This document shows positions 10,302 through 19,253 of a DNA stretch of 64,000 bases, one piece after another. Both the position numbers and the translations under genes were made by a program. The notes beneath the pieces are model-generated. The model was given only the letters and a program-made list of their open reading frames with translations, was not told the DNA's origin and searched no databases. This stretch comes from JABMOV01 sp964344305 (GTDB taxonomy: Bacteria; Fidelibacterota; Marinisomatia; Marinisomatales; JABMOV01), in the NCBI GenBank assembly GCA_964344305.1, contig CAYFMT010000011.1:1-64000 (forward strand), in the 5' to 3' direction. Each line of letters begins with the position of its first letter. Position 1 is the stretch's first letter.

Positions 10302-10811
10302 TTGAAAAACGCATTGTGGTCCAATTTATTTAAAAACTGGCAGCAAACAGAAAGTAAAACCGTCATGACCTTGAAGCAGGTTCCAATCTTTCAGGATCTG
10401 AATGACAAGAATTTTCAGGAGATAGAAACTATTATTCATGAGCGGGCTTATCATCCACATGAAATTATTTTCAAACGCCAGGCTCCGGGCGAAGCCATGT
10501 ACATTATTATGGCAGGGGAAGTTGAGATCTATATTGAAGATCATGATGGAAATAAACAGGTACTTGTCACCCTTGAACAGGGGGATTTCTTTGGTGAACT
10601 AGCATTGTTGGACAACGAAACCCGATCTGCTACAGCGGCATCCATTGACAGTTCCACTATCCTGGTTTTTTCACAGACGGATCTGGAATCTATAATGGAA
10701 AGAAAACCTGATTTGGGGAATAAGATTCTTTTAAACCTGGCTCGCGTGACCAGCACCCGGTTGCGGAAAACCAATGAGCTTTTATCGGAAGCACAAAGAG
10801 AGTCTGCATGA
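10302..10811 (+). CDS. cyclic nucleotide-binding domain protein without DNA-binding domain
   Basis: A 169-residue protein that is almost only a CAP-type effector domain. The phosphate-binding cassette GELALLDNETRSATA lies near residues 100-115, and a preceding beta-roll contains EAMYIIMAGEVEIY. The C-terminal helix is too short for a winged helix. The start is TTG at 10302, with AGAGG five bases upstream; the next in-frame Met would cut off the N-terminal helix. It overlaps the permease gene by ATGA, which suggests that the domain senses a nucleotide and tunes or accompanies that membrane protein. Confidence 0.85.
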   Translation: MKNALWSNLFKNWQQTESKTVMTLKQVPIFQDLNDKNFQEIETIIHERAYHPHEIIFKRQAPGEAMYIIMAGEVEIYIEDHDGNKQVLVTLEQGDFFGELALLDNETRSATAASIDSSTILVFSQTDLESIMERKPDLGNKILLNLARVTSTRLRKTNELLSEAQRESA

Positions 10812-11932
10812 CATCTGAAATAAAAAGCCAGGATCCCATCCTGAAGTTTTACCGATTAACGGTGGGCATGCTCATCGTTGGATTTATTTACGTTATCTGG
10901 CCCTATATCTATGGTGTTGTTACCATGCTGGTGTTTACATTCCTGCTCACCACCATATTACTTCCATCTGTTGACTATCTGGAACGGAAGATCAATAACC
11001 GAGGAATCAGTGTTCTTCTGGTCACTGTAGTATCTTTGACATTGATCTTTGGGTTTTTGGGAAGTTTTGTTTCCAATTTCGCCGAGCAGGCGCGCGATTT
11101 TTCTGTGAAACTGAACCAGGAAGAATATATTTCAGACCTTACCCATCTGGTTCAGGAAAAAATCCCTTCGCTGAATCTGGATAACTCTGAAAACCAGGCA
11201 CAACTTGTAGCAAAAATTCAGGATTATGTAAAGAGCACACTTCAGAATGTATTATCCATGATCGGTGCAGTAGGTGGGTTTATTTTTACAACGGTCATGG
11301 TGCTCATTTTTACAATCATCCTGCTTTTTGAATACCACCATTTCAAAAAATCCCTGGTCCATTTTATTCCCAATAAATATTTCGAAGTTGGGTTACGAAT
11401 GATTTACAATATTGAGCACCAGATTTCCAGTTACCTTCGTGGTCAGCTCCTGGCGGCTTTCAGTGTCTCCGTTATGTCTATCATTGGATTATTCCTCCTG
11501 AACTTTGGTGGTGCAAATTTGACACTCATTGTATTTATTGGTACTATCGCCGGGCTTGCAAATCTCATTCCTCTGGTAGGTCCATTCGTAGGGATGATCC
11601 CTGCCATTGTCATTGCAGTCATGAACAACCTGGGCAGTGATGCCGCATTGGGTCACATTTTGTTTGGTTTTATGCCAATTCCTTCACCGTTTTACATTTT
11701 TGATATTGTCCTGGTGTTCCTCATTGTGCAGCAGATTGATAATAATTTTGTCACCCCTGTTCTGGTAGGTGAAAGTGTGGGACTCCATCCAATACTGGTC
11801 ATGATTGCCCTGTTGATTGGTGGTACATTAATCGGCCCCCTTGGAATGCTGTTTGCTGTACCTGCAGCTGGTGTGTTAAAAGTCATCTATCAGGAAGTCA
11901 CGTTTATCACGAAGAACTCCCACCTGTTATAG
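10808..11932 (+). CDS. AI-2E family transporter (predicted permease)
   Basis: An integral membrane protein of 374 residues with about eight hydrophobic segments and the PF01594 layout: two N-terminal helices, a soluble loop (about 90-160), then a C-terminal helix bundle containing LIPLVGPFVGMIPA and NNFVTPVLVG. Family members include autoinducer-2 exporter TqsA and Na+(Li+)/H+ antiporters, so the substrate cannot be read from sequence. It is translated from an ATGA overlap with the cyclic-nucleotide-domain gene. It converges with the next gene, with only two bases between the stops. Confidence 0.9.
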   Translation: MTSEIKSQDPILKFYRLTVGMLIVGFIYVIWPYIYGVVTMLVFTFLLTTILLPSVDYLERKINNRGISVLLVTVVSLTLIFGFLGSFVSNFAEQARDFSVKLNQEEYISDLTHLVQEKIPSLNLDNSENQAQLVAKIQDYVKSTLQNVLSMIGAVGGFIFTTVMVLIFTIILLFEYHHFKKSLVHFIPNKYFEVGLRMIYNIEHQISSYLRGQLLAAFSVSVMSIIGLFLLNFGGANLTLIVFIGTIAGLANLIPLVGPFVGMIPAIVIAVMNNLGSDAALGHILFGFMPIPSPFYIFDIVLVFLIVQQIDNNFVTPVLVGESVGLHPILVMIALLIGGTLIGPLGMLFAVPAAGVLKVIYQEVTFITKNSHLL

Positions 11933-11934
11933 CC

Positions 11935-13743
11935 TTATTTTTCTTCTATTTTAAACAGGATAAATTCTTTGAAGGACAGGAATAGATCATTCCCGTTTTT
12001 CAGATGATAGATCCACAACTCAATATGTTCACCATCATGTAGTTCCTTTTGAACCTCATGCGGTTCACCAAGCCTGATCTGTATATCCGGCACAGTCATC
12101 CCGAGTTCAATTCGTTTTTGCAGGGATGCCTCAAGTCGGGTCCGCTCCTTGTTGGTAATCTGAGCAATATTCTTTCGGGTCTCCTGATCATCAATCATGG
12201 ATAAGCGATCACGAAGCTCTGACAAAATTGCTTCATTTTTTTCTCCAAGATCCCCAGTGATCCGCTTGGCATTTTCCAGTGAATAAATGGCATATTGAAT
12301 GTCATCTGTTGACGTGGCAGAGTTGGCATGTGTGATTAGCAAACTGGCTGCCTGGTATCGAAGCGCACTCGTTTTAGCAGAGAAATCCGGATAAATTGTT
12401 AAGGCTTTATCAATGAGCTCCAGGGATTTATAAATAAGGTCATGGTCCATGGCTTTTTTTGCTTCCGCCAGCAATAGCTCCGCATGAAACCGGTTAATTT
12501 CCGTTTTGGCCTCTTCACTATAAGTGCTGGTTTTCAAAACGATCTCGTAGGCATCCTTTTCTGCATTTCCCTCCAGTAGAGATTCGGCTTCATGGAGCTG
12601 CAACCGTGCAATTCGCTTTAAGTGATGATCAACTGCCTCAACCAAATCAGGATTCCTGGTCAACATCCTGGCTCGCTGAAATCGTTCAACGGCCTTGTCC
12701 CAGACTGACCTTTCCTCAAATTGCTTTCCTTCCAAAAATAATTGCTCAGGGATGAGAATATTGCATGCTTCAAGGAATTGTTCCGCACGATATCGATTGG
12801 CATGGGTTGGGTATTCCTTAATGAATTCAGCGAACTGTTCCCGTGATGTTACATAATCCCCACGGTAGAAGTATGATTTTGCCAGATCACCACTGGTTCG
12901 GTTACCGCCATAAAAGGCAGAAAGGGACAATCTCAGACCTATATCGTTCAAGAAAAATCCTTTAATGGGGGTCAAATCACTGTCGTCCGAAATTCGATTG
13001 ATCCTTGTGTATCCTCCATGGAATTCTATCCCAACAGAAAATCGATTATCCAATCCCGGATCCAGAACGTAGGCCACACCGGTTGAATAGGACACGGATG
13101 TTCCCCACCCTGATGGTGTATCATCCAGTGGACTGTCAGGCGTCTGATAGAATTTTGATGTGGCAAATCCAAATGTGTAATTGGTTTGAAAAAACCAGGA
13201 TTCAAACCATTGGATATTAAGTGAATGGGTCATTCCAAATGATATAATTCTTGGTGAGAACAATTTACTCCCGGTATTCCATGTTGGATTAGTCTGACCC
13301 CACTCTGAAATAGGAAGTGAATTAGGAGCAATGATATTGGCGTAGCGAACATTGAGCCCTGAAACAAGGTCTACCCAACTGGATTTCAATATAAAATGAC
13401 TCAAATTCATTTTTAAAAAATCCATATCAATTGCCTGGTAGATACGCCCATTCACACTCCCACCATCATATCGAGTTACACCCTGATCATATTGAATAGT
13501 ATTCAGAGGCATATCCAATAACCAGTCACCCCCGCCTCCATAATACCCGGTACCATACCTGATTTCTAGCGGGATGACAGATATGGGTTCATGGAATTCT
13601 CGTCGGAGAAACAGTCTATCTTTCCAATAAGGTGTTGACATTGGGTTGGAAAACAGTGGTTGGTCACTACCAATAACCGATGATAATGCAATCCCGGCCA
13701 GTAAAAAACCCCGGGTGAGATGTTTATTCAATGGTATCACCAT
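11935..13743 (-). CDS. secreted barrel-like/TPR protein with C-terminal BamE-like segment
   Basis: A 602-residue protein of three parts. After a signal peptide (about 1-25) comes a stretch rich in alternating aromatic residues (about 35-285), which I read as outer-membrane beta strands. Helical TPR-like repeats follow (about 290-510). The end (about 545-602) contains GMTVPDIQIRLGEP, as in SmpA/OmlA/BamE-type domains. No named family covers the whole. It might anchor a periplasmic scaffold to the outer membrane. It stands alone, convergent with the AI-2E permease gene, and has no obvious ribosome binding site at its ATG. Confidence 0.6.
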   Translation of the reverse strand: MVIPLNKHLTRGFLLAGIALSSVIGSDQPLFSNPMSTPYWKDRLFLRREFHEPISVIPLEIRYGTGYYGGGGDWLLDMPLNTIQYDQGVTRYDGGSVNGRIYQAIDMDFLKMNLSHFILKSSWVDLVSGLNVRYANIIAPNSLPISEWGQTNPTWNTGSKLFSPRIISFGMTHSLNIQWFESWFFQTNYTFGFATSKFYQTPDSPLDDTPSGWGTSVSYSTGVAYVLDPGLDNRFSVGIEFHGGYTRINRISDDSDLTPIKGFFLNDIGLRLSLSAFYGGNRTSGDLAKSYFYRGDYVTSREQFAEFIKEYPTHANRYRAEQFLEACNILIPEQLFLEGKQFEERSVWDKAVERFQRARMLTRNPDLVEAVDHHLKRIARLQLHEAESLLEGNAEKDAYEIVLKTSTYSEEAKTEINRFHAELLLAEAKKAMDHDLIYKSLELIDKALTIYPDFSAKTSALRYQAASLLITHANSATSTDDIQYAIYSLENAKRITGDLGEKNEAILSELRDRLSMIDDQETRKNIAQITNKERTRLEASLQKRIELGMTVPDIQIRLGEPHEVQKELHDGEHIELWIYHLKNGNDLFLSFKEFILFKIEEK

Positions 13744-13790
13744 TGGTCAAAATTGCGGAATAATTTATTGTTGAACAAGATTCGAGGTAA

Positions 13791-13823
13791 AAAAAAGCCC
13801 CGACACCAGTGTCGGGGCTTTTT
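13791..13823. terminator. bidirectional intrinsic terminator
   Basis: A perfect 10-bp GC-rich stem (13797-13806 with 13809-13818) has an A run on the left (13789-13796) and a T run on the right (13819-13823). On the minus strand it ends the pilin gene at 13844. Confidence 0.9.
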
Positions 13824-13843
13824 AACGCTAAATCAAGTATGAT

Positions 13844-14275
13844 TTACGGATTCAAAATATATGCAGGTCCCTGTATGATTTCTAAAACATAGCTGTCTGT
13901 ACCATCGCATGTGTATCGAACCTGGGTGGTGGGTTCCGTACGATCATAATCAAATATGACCATATTATTACCAGAAGGTACGATGGACCAGTTATTTGGA
14001 ATTTCATCAAACAGAATTCCCATTTGCAGTCCGGCAGTATTTTCGAAATCATCTGCATCCGGGTATGCACGTGTTCCATAATCCAGGATCTGGTCACTGG
14101 CATACATGAACAGTGATGATTTAAAATTACCGATGAATGAATCAACAGATGCTTTATGTGCATCATCAGCAAAATTGAAATAACGTGGTACCAGCACGGT
14201 TGATAAAATCCCCAGGATTACGATAACCATAATCAACTCGATAAGTGTGAATCCTCTTGATTCTCTTAACTTCAT
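13844..14275 (-). CDS. type IV pilin-like protein (prepilin leader)
   Basis: A 143-residue pilin or pseudopilin. A short basic leader is followed by GFTLIELIMVIVILGILS, the prepilin peptidase site (cut after Gly, Phe then methylated, Glu at +5) and hydrophobic N-terminal helix. The globular part has a pair of cysteines only loosely conserved with its neighbour. Upstream GGGAG fits the ATG at 14275. It is about 40-50 percent alike, by eye, to the adjacent pilin at 14490, so the two look like tandem duplicates. No assembly ATPase or peptidase is near, so these may be filament or type II secretion subunits. Confidence 0.93.
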   Translation of the reverse strand: MKLRESRGFTLIELIMVIVILGILSTVLVPRYFNFADDAHKASVDSFIGNFKSSLFMYASDQILDYGTRAYPDADDFENTAGLQMGILFDEIPNNWSIVPSGNNMVIFDYDRTEPTTQVRYTCDGTDSYVLEIIQGPAYILNP

Positions 14276-14440
14276 ATTTTCGCTCCCATAATAATTCTTT
14301 TTTTTGTGTTAATAATTATCTTGTGTATATAAAGCAAATTCCATGCCATTTTCATTATCAATTAACACTCCCTCGAAAGGGTCACTTGAATTTTGCATCA
14401 TTGTTGGACAAATTGTTACAATCTGTAAAATAATGAAACA

Positions 14441-14467
14441 AAAAAGGGGCTCAAATGAGCCCCTTTT
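14441..14467. terminator. bidirectional intrinsic terminator
   Basis: An 8-bp perfect stem (14446-14453 with 14456-14463) with a two-base loop has an A run on the left and a T run on the right. On the minus strand it ends the pilin gene at 14490, so the two pilin genes appear to be transcribed separately. Confidence 0.9.
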
Positions 14468-14489
14468 CCATAGGTTTATCAGCTTAAGC

Positions 14490-14915
14490 TTAGAAGCTGT
14501 GGCCGTTATCCCATCCGTATTTTGCTCCAACAAGTGTCAGTGTGTAATCTGATCCGTTGTTTCCATTGCAGGTATAACGAAGCTTCACGTCACCATTCGT
14601 GTCACCGCTGTATACAAAATCAATGCGGTTTCCAGTAGCACCTGATGCTGCCCAATCATCTGGAATCTGATCCAATAGATCTGTCAACACAACTTCACTA
14701 CCTTTTGGATAGGCTTTGTAACCTTCATCTACTATATTCTCTGCTGCACTCATCTCAAGTGCGGATTTCAGGTTACCGACAAATGCTTCTACGTTTGCTT
14801 TATGGGCATCCGTTGTGAAATCAAAGAATCGTGGAACAACTACTGCTGCCAGGATACCTAAGATCACGATGACCATAATTAATTCAATAAGGGTAAAACC
14901 TTTCTGGTTTCTCAT
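14490..14915 (-). CDS. type IV pilin-like protein (prepilin leader)
   Basis: A 141-residue pilin with leader MRNQKG followed by FTLIELIMVIVILGILAAV, the class III signal and N-terminal helix; Glu5 of the mature form is present. I place the start at 14915 because GAGGAG lies six bases upstream and the leader then has normal length; an open frame continues 45 codons further but would bury the leader. The globular domain carries CNGNNGSDY near its end, matching a CDGTDSY stretch in the neighbouring pilin. It is probably secreted and assembled by a system encoded elsewhere. Confidence 0.94.
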   Translation of the reverse strand: MRNQKGFTLIELIMVIVILGILAAVVVPRFFDFTTDAHKANVEAFVGNLKSALEMSAAENIVDEGYKAYPKGSEVVLTDLLDQIPDDWAASGATGNRIDFVYSGDTNGDVKLRYTCNGNNGSDYTLTLVGAKYGWDNGHSF

Positions 14916-15193
14916 GTCTAACTCCTCGTGTTTTGTATTGTTTTTCATATTGAAATTCTTCGCACTATACTCTACAAACTGCGTGCCAAAATCTTTCCAC
15001 CGTCGGAAGAGTTGCTTCCCATCACTATTTTGATTCAAAACATTACACATATATTTGAAGGAATGATTCTAAATGATACAGTTGCTCGCTCAATATCACC
15101 GGTCCGTTCGAATAAATAACCTGCTCACTGATCCGTGAATTGGTACTAATTTATCGACGGAACCAAACCACGGTATTTCCATAAAAGGATTCC

Positions 15194-15841
15194 ATGTTAA
15201 AAAACATTTTTTTCATTCTATCTATCCACTTATCCCCTGTTATCATGCAGGATTTTACCATTGCCCGTATCCATTACGGTGGTGGCGGGGATTGGTATTG
15301 TGATCCAAGCAGCCTGCCGAATCTTTTGGAATATATGGACCTGCATACCACCATCAAAACTGCCCCTGAAGAAGTTCGTCTCAAGCTTACAGATAATAAC
15401 CTGTTTTCATATCCCTACCTTTACCTGACAGGTCATGGGAATATTCGACTGACACAGGATGAGGTGAATATTCTGAGGGAATTCCTTCAGAACGGCGCCT
15501 TTCTCCATGCAGATGATAATTATGGATTAGACCCTTCTTTCAGACGGGAAATGAAACGTGTATTTCCAAACAAGGATTTTGTTGAGCTCCCCCATAACCA
15601 TCCTATTTTCTCCTGTTACTTCTCCTTTTCCAGTGGATTACCTAAAGTGCACGAACATGATGGAAAGCCGCCGAAAGCACTGGGCATATTTGATGGCGAT
15701 CGGTTGATGGTGCTGTACACATACGAGTCTGATCTTGGGGATGGATGGGAAGACGAAGAAGTCCATAATAATCCTCAGGACATAAGAGAGGCTGCATTGC
15801 AAATGGGTGTAAACATTATTTATTATGCCCTGACTCAATAG
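15194..15841 (+). CDS. DUF4159 domain secreted protein
   Basis: A 215-residue protein with a signal peptide (about 1-19). The DUF4159 signature is plain: RIHYGGGGDWYCDP near residue 27, then YLTGHG and a glutamine-amidotransferase-like fold ending in a segment with HNHPIF. Biochemical function is unknown. In FCB-group and planctomycete genomes, DUF4159 proteins sit beside DUF4175 and BatA-type proteins, as here. AAAGGA precedes the ATG. It heads the coupled gene run that ends at 24237, with the DUF4175 gene starting one base after its stop. Confidence 0.88.
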   Translation: MLKNIFFILSIHLSPVIMQDFTIARIHYGGGGDWYCDPSSLPNLLEYMDLHTTIKTAPEEVRLKLTDNNLFSYPYLYLTGHGNIRLTQDEVNILREFLQNGAFLHADDNYGLDPSFRREMKRVFPNKDFVELPHNHPIFSCYFSFSSGLPKVHEHDGKPPKALGIFDGDRLMVLYTYESDLGDGWEDEEVHNNPQDIREAALQMGVNIIYYALTQ

Positions 15842-15842
15842 C

Positions 15843-18800
15843 ATGTCATCCATTATACAATCTCATCTCAAGCGCTTTCGTCGAGCCAATATCCTGTCGG
15901 ATATTCAGCATGGTATCTGGTTTGTTTATTCAACCCTTCTACTATTATCCATGGTAATGATTATTGGTGAGTATGTATTCTATTTCTCTTCCACCACACG
16001 GTATGTTCTCTGGTATACCTTAAGCATCATTTTGAATTCAGGATTGCTCCTGTTGATCTATTTTTTCCTCATGCTGATCTTCAATCGAATCAATCGGTAT
16101 CGATGGACAACCATATCCGGCCATATCGGCAGGCTTGGATTTCAACGTCATGATGCGGTGGTGAATGCACTACAGCTTGAACGAACATCCGGGACCAGTT
16201 CCTCACCGGACCTGAGTCACACCTATATTGAATCTATTGATAATAGACTGTCTTCCATTAACGCCACCTCCCTTTTTTATAAAATACAAATCCCAAGGTG
16301 GAAGCACCGGACCCTTGCATTGCTGATCTTTTCCACACTGTTTATTGGTCTAACATGGAATTCAAGTCAACATGCCCTCTATCGCCTGCTGAATCCCGGT
16401 GTGAATTTTCCGGCACCCACACCGTTTTCACTGGTGAGTAAAACAGGTGATATACACCTTTTAGGAGGAGACCCGGCTTCCATCATAGTCGAAGCTCACG
16501 GTGCAGAACCTGATTCAGTGTTTCTTGAATTGCAAAGTGCATCCAACAGTCAGTTCAACGTGTATAGCACCGCGAGGGATATAAATGGTCAATATGTGTT
16601 CACATTGTCGGAAATATTCCAGGATTATGCCTATACAGCGTTTGTACCCTCAAGCCACTTCTGGCAGGCATGGGATCGAGTGGTTTCCCCGGAAGGATTT
16701 ATTCTCGTAACTGATCGTCCCGTATTTGAAGAATTTCGAATCACCGTAATATCACCTGATTATTCAAAACTCGAACCGAAGGTTCTCTCTGGTAATCAGG
16801 CGAATATTCAGGGTTTAATGGGATCCACAGTTTCTGTATCATTCAAGTCCAGCCAGAAAATTGCATCTGGATATATATTGTTGAACAATGAGCAGTACTC
16901 ACTAGATATTTCCGGTCAATATGGATCCATTGCATTCCCGTTGAACGAAGATGGGTCTTTTACGCTTCATTATGCTGATGAGAGAGGCATCACAAATCGA
17001 GATCCCATTTCCTACCATTTACAGGTTTTACCTGATGTGACACCAAACCTTACGGTTTATTCACCTGAAAAATCCTTTGATATCAGCGGTGACCAGGTGA
17101 TTCCTATTCACGTGGACATTGAAGATGATTTTGGGTTTACAAATCTACAGGTTGGGTATGAAATTCGTCGACCAAGTTACCTGGAACTTGAACCCTACAT
17201 TTCCATTTTTTCCATACAGATACGGGACCCGTACCTCTTGAGCCAGGAAATTGAATCCTTCTGGGATTGCAGTGATCTTGGACTCATGCCAGAGGATGAA
17301 ATCCACTTTCATTTTGAATTGTATGATAATGACATCATTTCCGGACCAAAAAAATTCGTCTCAGCAACCCATGTTGCCCATGTACCATCCCTATCTGACC
17401 TATATGAATCACTGGAGGAACAGGAATTTGAAATAATTGAAGAAAGCCATGTGAACCTGGAGGAACTACAATCCCTGCAGGAGCAGATTGAAACCGCAAA
17501 GCTGGATGTCATCAAATCCAGCGAATTGAACTGGGAGCAACAGAAGGAAATAGAAAATATCCTTAATCAAACGCAGAAGGAAATGAAGCATCTTAAGGAT
17601 CTCAGTGAAAAACTGAACGCCCTGTCTGAATTTGGGGAAAAGCATGGTTTACTAAACCGGGACCTTCTCAAGAAATTCCAGGATTTGCAGGAACTGGTGA
17701 ATGATCTCTTATCAGAAGATCTTATGAAAAACCTGGAGGATGTTCAACAGGCGCTAGATGATATGGATATGGATGACCTGAACCAGGCCCTTGATAATCT
17801 CGCAGAAAACATGGATCACATGGAAGATACCATTGATCGGTATCTTGATATTTTCAAGCGTATCCAGGCTGAACAGAAGATGGATGAAGTGGTAAACAGA
17901 CTTTCACAGCTGGAACATCAGCAGGACAAGCTTGACGAAAAGATCCATGAGACAGATTCCGATACCGATCCTTCCGCGTTTGCTCGTTTGGAGCAGGAAG
18001 AGAAATGGAATCTGGATGAACTAGAGTCCATCCAGAATGTAATGGAAGAAGCATCCAGCGCCATGGAAGACATTCATGCTGAAACCGCAGAAGCATTGGA
18101 AAACCTTGAATCATCCTCTCTCATGGAAAGAACAGAAGCAGATTTAAATGAAACCCTGGATAATCTCGAAGCACAAAACCCTTCCAGTGCCATGCAGTCC
18201 AGTCAGATGGCTCTGCAGGATATCCAGTCCCTGAGTCAGCAGGCTCAGATGATTCAGCAACAGTTCCAGCAGATGTCCGGTATGGAAATGGCAAAAGAGT
18301 TTCAATCCGCACTTCGGGATGTCCTGTCCATATCCAAGGCACAGGAGTCACTGGCTACCGCCACGGATAACACACCGAGAAATTCACCAAGGATGGGTGA
18401 CATGGCAATGGAGCAACAGCAATTAAAAGATCAGGTCTCTCATGTCATGTCCCAACTCATGGAGTTGAGTCGGGAAACGTTTGCAGTAACACCTGAATTG
18501 GGGCAAATGATGGGACGAGCATTTGCATCCATGGAACAGGCAACACAGTCCCTATCACAACGAAACAGCGGTGATGCGGAAGAGTTTCAGTCTGCCACCA
18601 TGGAAGCGTTGAACCAGGCGGCAAAATCATTGCATTCTACTGCTCAGCAAATGCAAAGTGGTGACGCTTCTGCCAGTGGGTTTGAACAATTCATGCAACA
18701 AATGCAACAAATGGCTGGAAAGCAAAAAGGAATTAACCAGCAGGGTATGCAGCTTGCCCTGGGACAAATGGCTGCGTCACTCCAGCAATCCCTTATGCAG

Positions 18801-19253
18801 CGGATGATGGCAGAGCAACAACAGGTACGAAAATCCCTGCAGCAACTCATGAATGAAATGTCCGGGTCAAGCGGTGGACAAAAAGGGATGGGAGATCTAT
18901 CGGGAATTGCCAAAGATATGGATGATGTGTTGAATGATTTACAAAGACGACGTTTTACTCGAAAAACACAGGAAAGGCAACAACGAATTCTATCGCGAAT
19001 GCTTGACAGCCAGAAATCCCTTATGCAACGCGGACAAAAAGAAGAGCGAACGTCCACAACCGCCTCTCAATTGATTCCATACTCAGGTCCGGGAGGACTG
19101 CCTGCGGATATGGGTCAGCGCCGCAGCCTGACCATTGAGGCGCTGAATCAAGCATTGAAAGCCGGGTATTCCAGCGAATACCAGGACATGATTAGACGCT
19201 ATTTCAATACGTTGACTGATAACGAAATATCATCTGGATCTGCAGATGAATAA
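15843..19253 (+). CDS. DUF4175 family membrane-anchored coiled-coil protein
   Basis: A 1136-residue protein. Two or three hydrophobic segments near the N-terminus (about residues 20-90 and 160-180) anchor it. A beta-rich part with a conserved prolyl/acid segment follows (about 190-515). The rest is a very long helical, Gln/Met/Glu-rich coiled coil (about 530-1060), ending in a conserved basic tail. Length and layout fit the DUF4175 family. No enzyme motif is seen. With DUF4159 upstream and a TPR protein overlapping its end by 8 bp, a large periplasmic complex is plausible, but this is inference. Confidence 0.85.
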   Translation: MSSIIQSHLKRFRRANILSDIQHGIWFVYSTLLLLSMVMIIGEYVFYFSSTTRYVLWYTLSIILNSGLLLLIYFFLMLIFNRINRYRWTTISGHIGRLGFQRHDAVVNALQLERTSGTSSSPDLSHTYIESIDNRLSSINATSLFYKIQIPRWKHRTLALLIFSTLFIGLTWNSSQHALYRLLNPGVNFPAPTPFSLVSKTGDIHLLGGDPASIIVEAHGAEPDSVFLELQSASNSQFNVYSTARDINGQYVFTLSEIFQDYAYTAFVPSSHFWQAWDRVVSPEGFILVTDRPVFEEFRITVISPDYSKLEPKVLSGNQANIQGLMGSTVSVSFKSSQKIASGYILLNNEQYSLDISGQYGSIAFPLNEDGSFTLHYADERGITNRDPISYHLQVLPDVTPNLTVYSPEKSFDISGDQVIPIHVDIEDDFGFTNLQVGYEIRRPSYLELEPYISIFSIQIRDPYLLSQEIESFWDCSDLGLMPEDEIHFHFELYDNDIISGPKKFVSATHVAHVPSLSDLYESLEEQEFEIIEESHVNLEELQSLQEQIETAKLDVIKSSELNWEQQKEIENILNQTQKEMKHLKDLSEKLNALSEFGEKHGLLNRDLLKKFQDLQELVNDLLSEDLMKNLEDVQQALDDMDMDDLNQALDNLAENMDHMEDTIDRYLDIFKRIQAEQKMDEVVNRLSQLEHQQDKLDEKIHETDSDTDPSAFARLEQEEKWNLDELESIQNVMEEASSAMEDIHAETAEALENLESSSLMERTEADLNETLDNLEAQNPSSAMQSSQMALQDIQSLSQQAQMIQQQFQQMSGMEMAKEFQSALRDVLSISKAQESLATATDNTPRNSPRMGDMAMEQQQLKDQVSHVMSQLMELSRETFAVTPELGQMMGRAFASMEQATQSLSQRNSGDAEEFQSATMEALNQAAKSLHSTAQQMQSGDASASGFEQFMQQMQQMAGKQKGINQQGMQLALGQMAASLQQSLMQRMMAEQQQVRKSLQQLMNEMSGSSGGQKGMGDLSGIAKDMDDVLNDLQRRRFTRKTQERQQRILSRMLDSQKSLMQRGQKEERTSTTASQLIPYSGPGGLPADMGQRRSLTIEALNQALKAGYSSEYQDMIRRYFNTLTDNEISSGSADE

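Noticed and set aside
14916..15050. N-terminal extension of the second pilin
   Set aside because: The leader signal and GAGGAG place the start at 14915; an extension would put 45 residues before the prepilin site.
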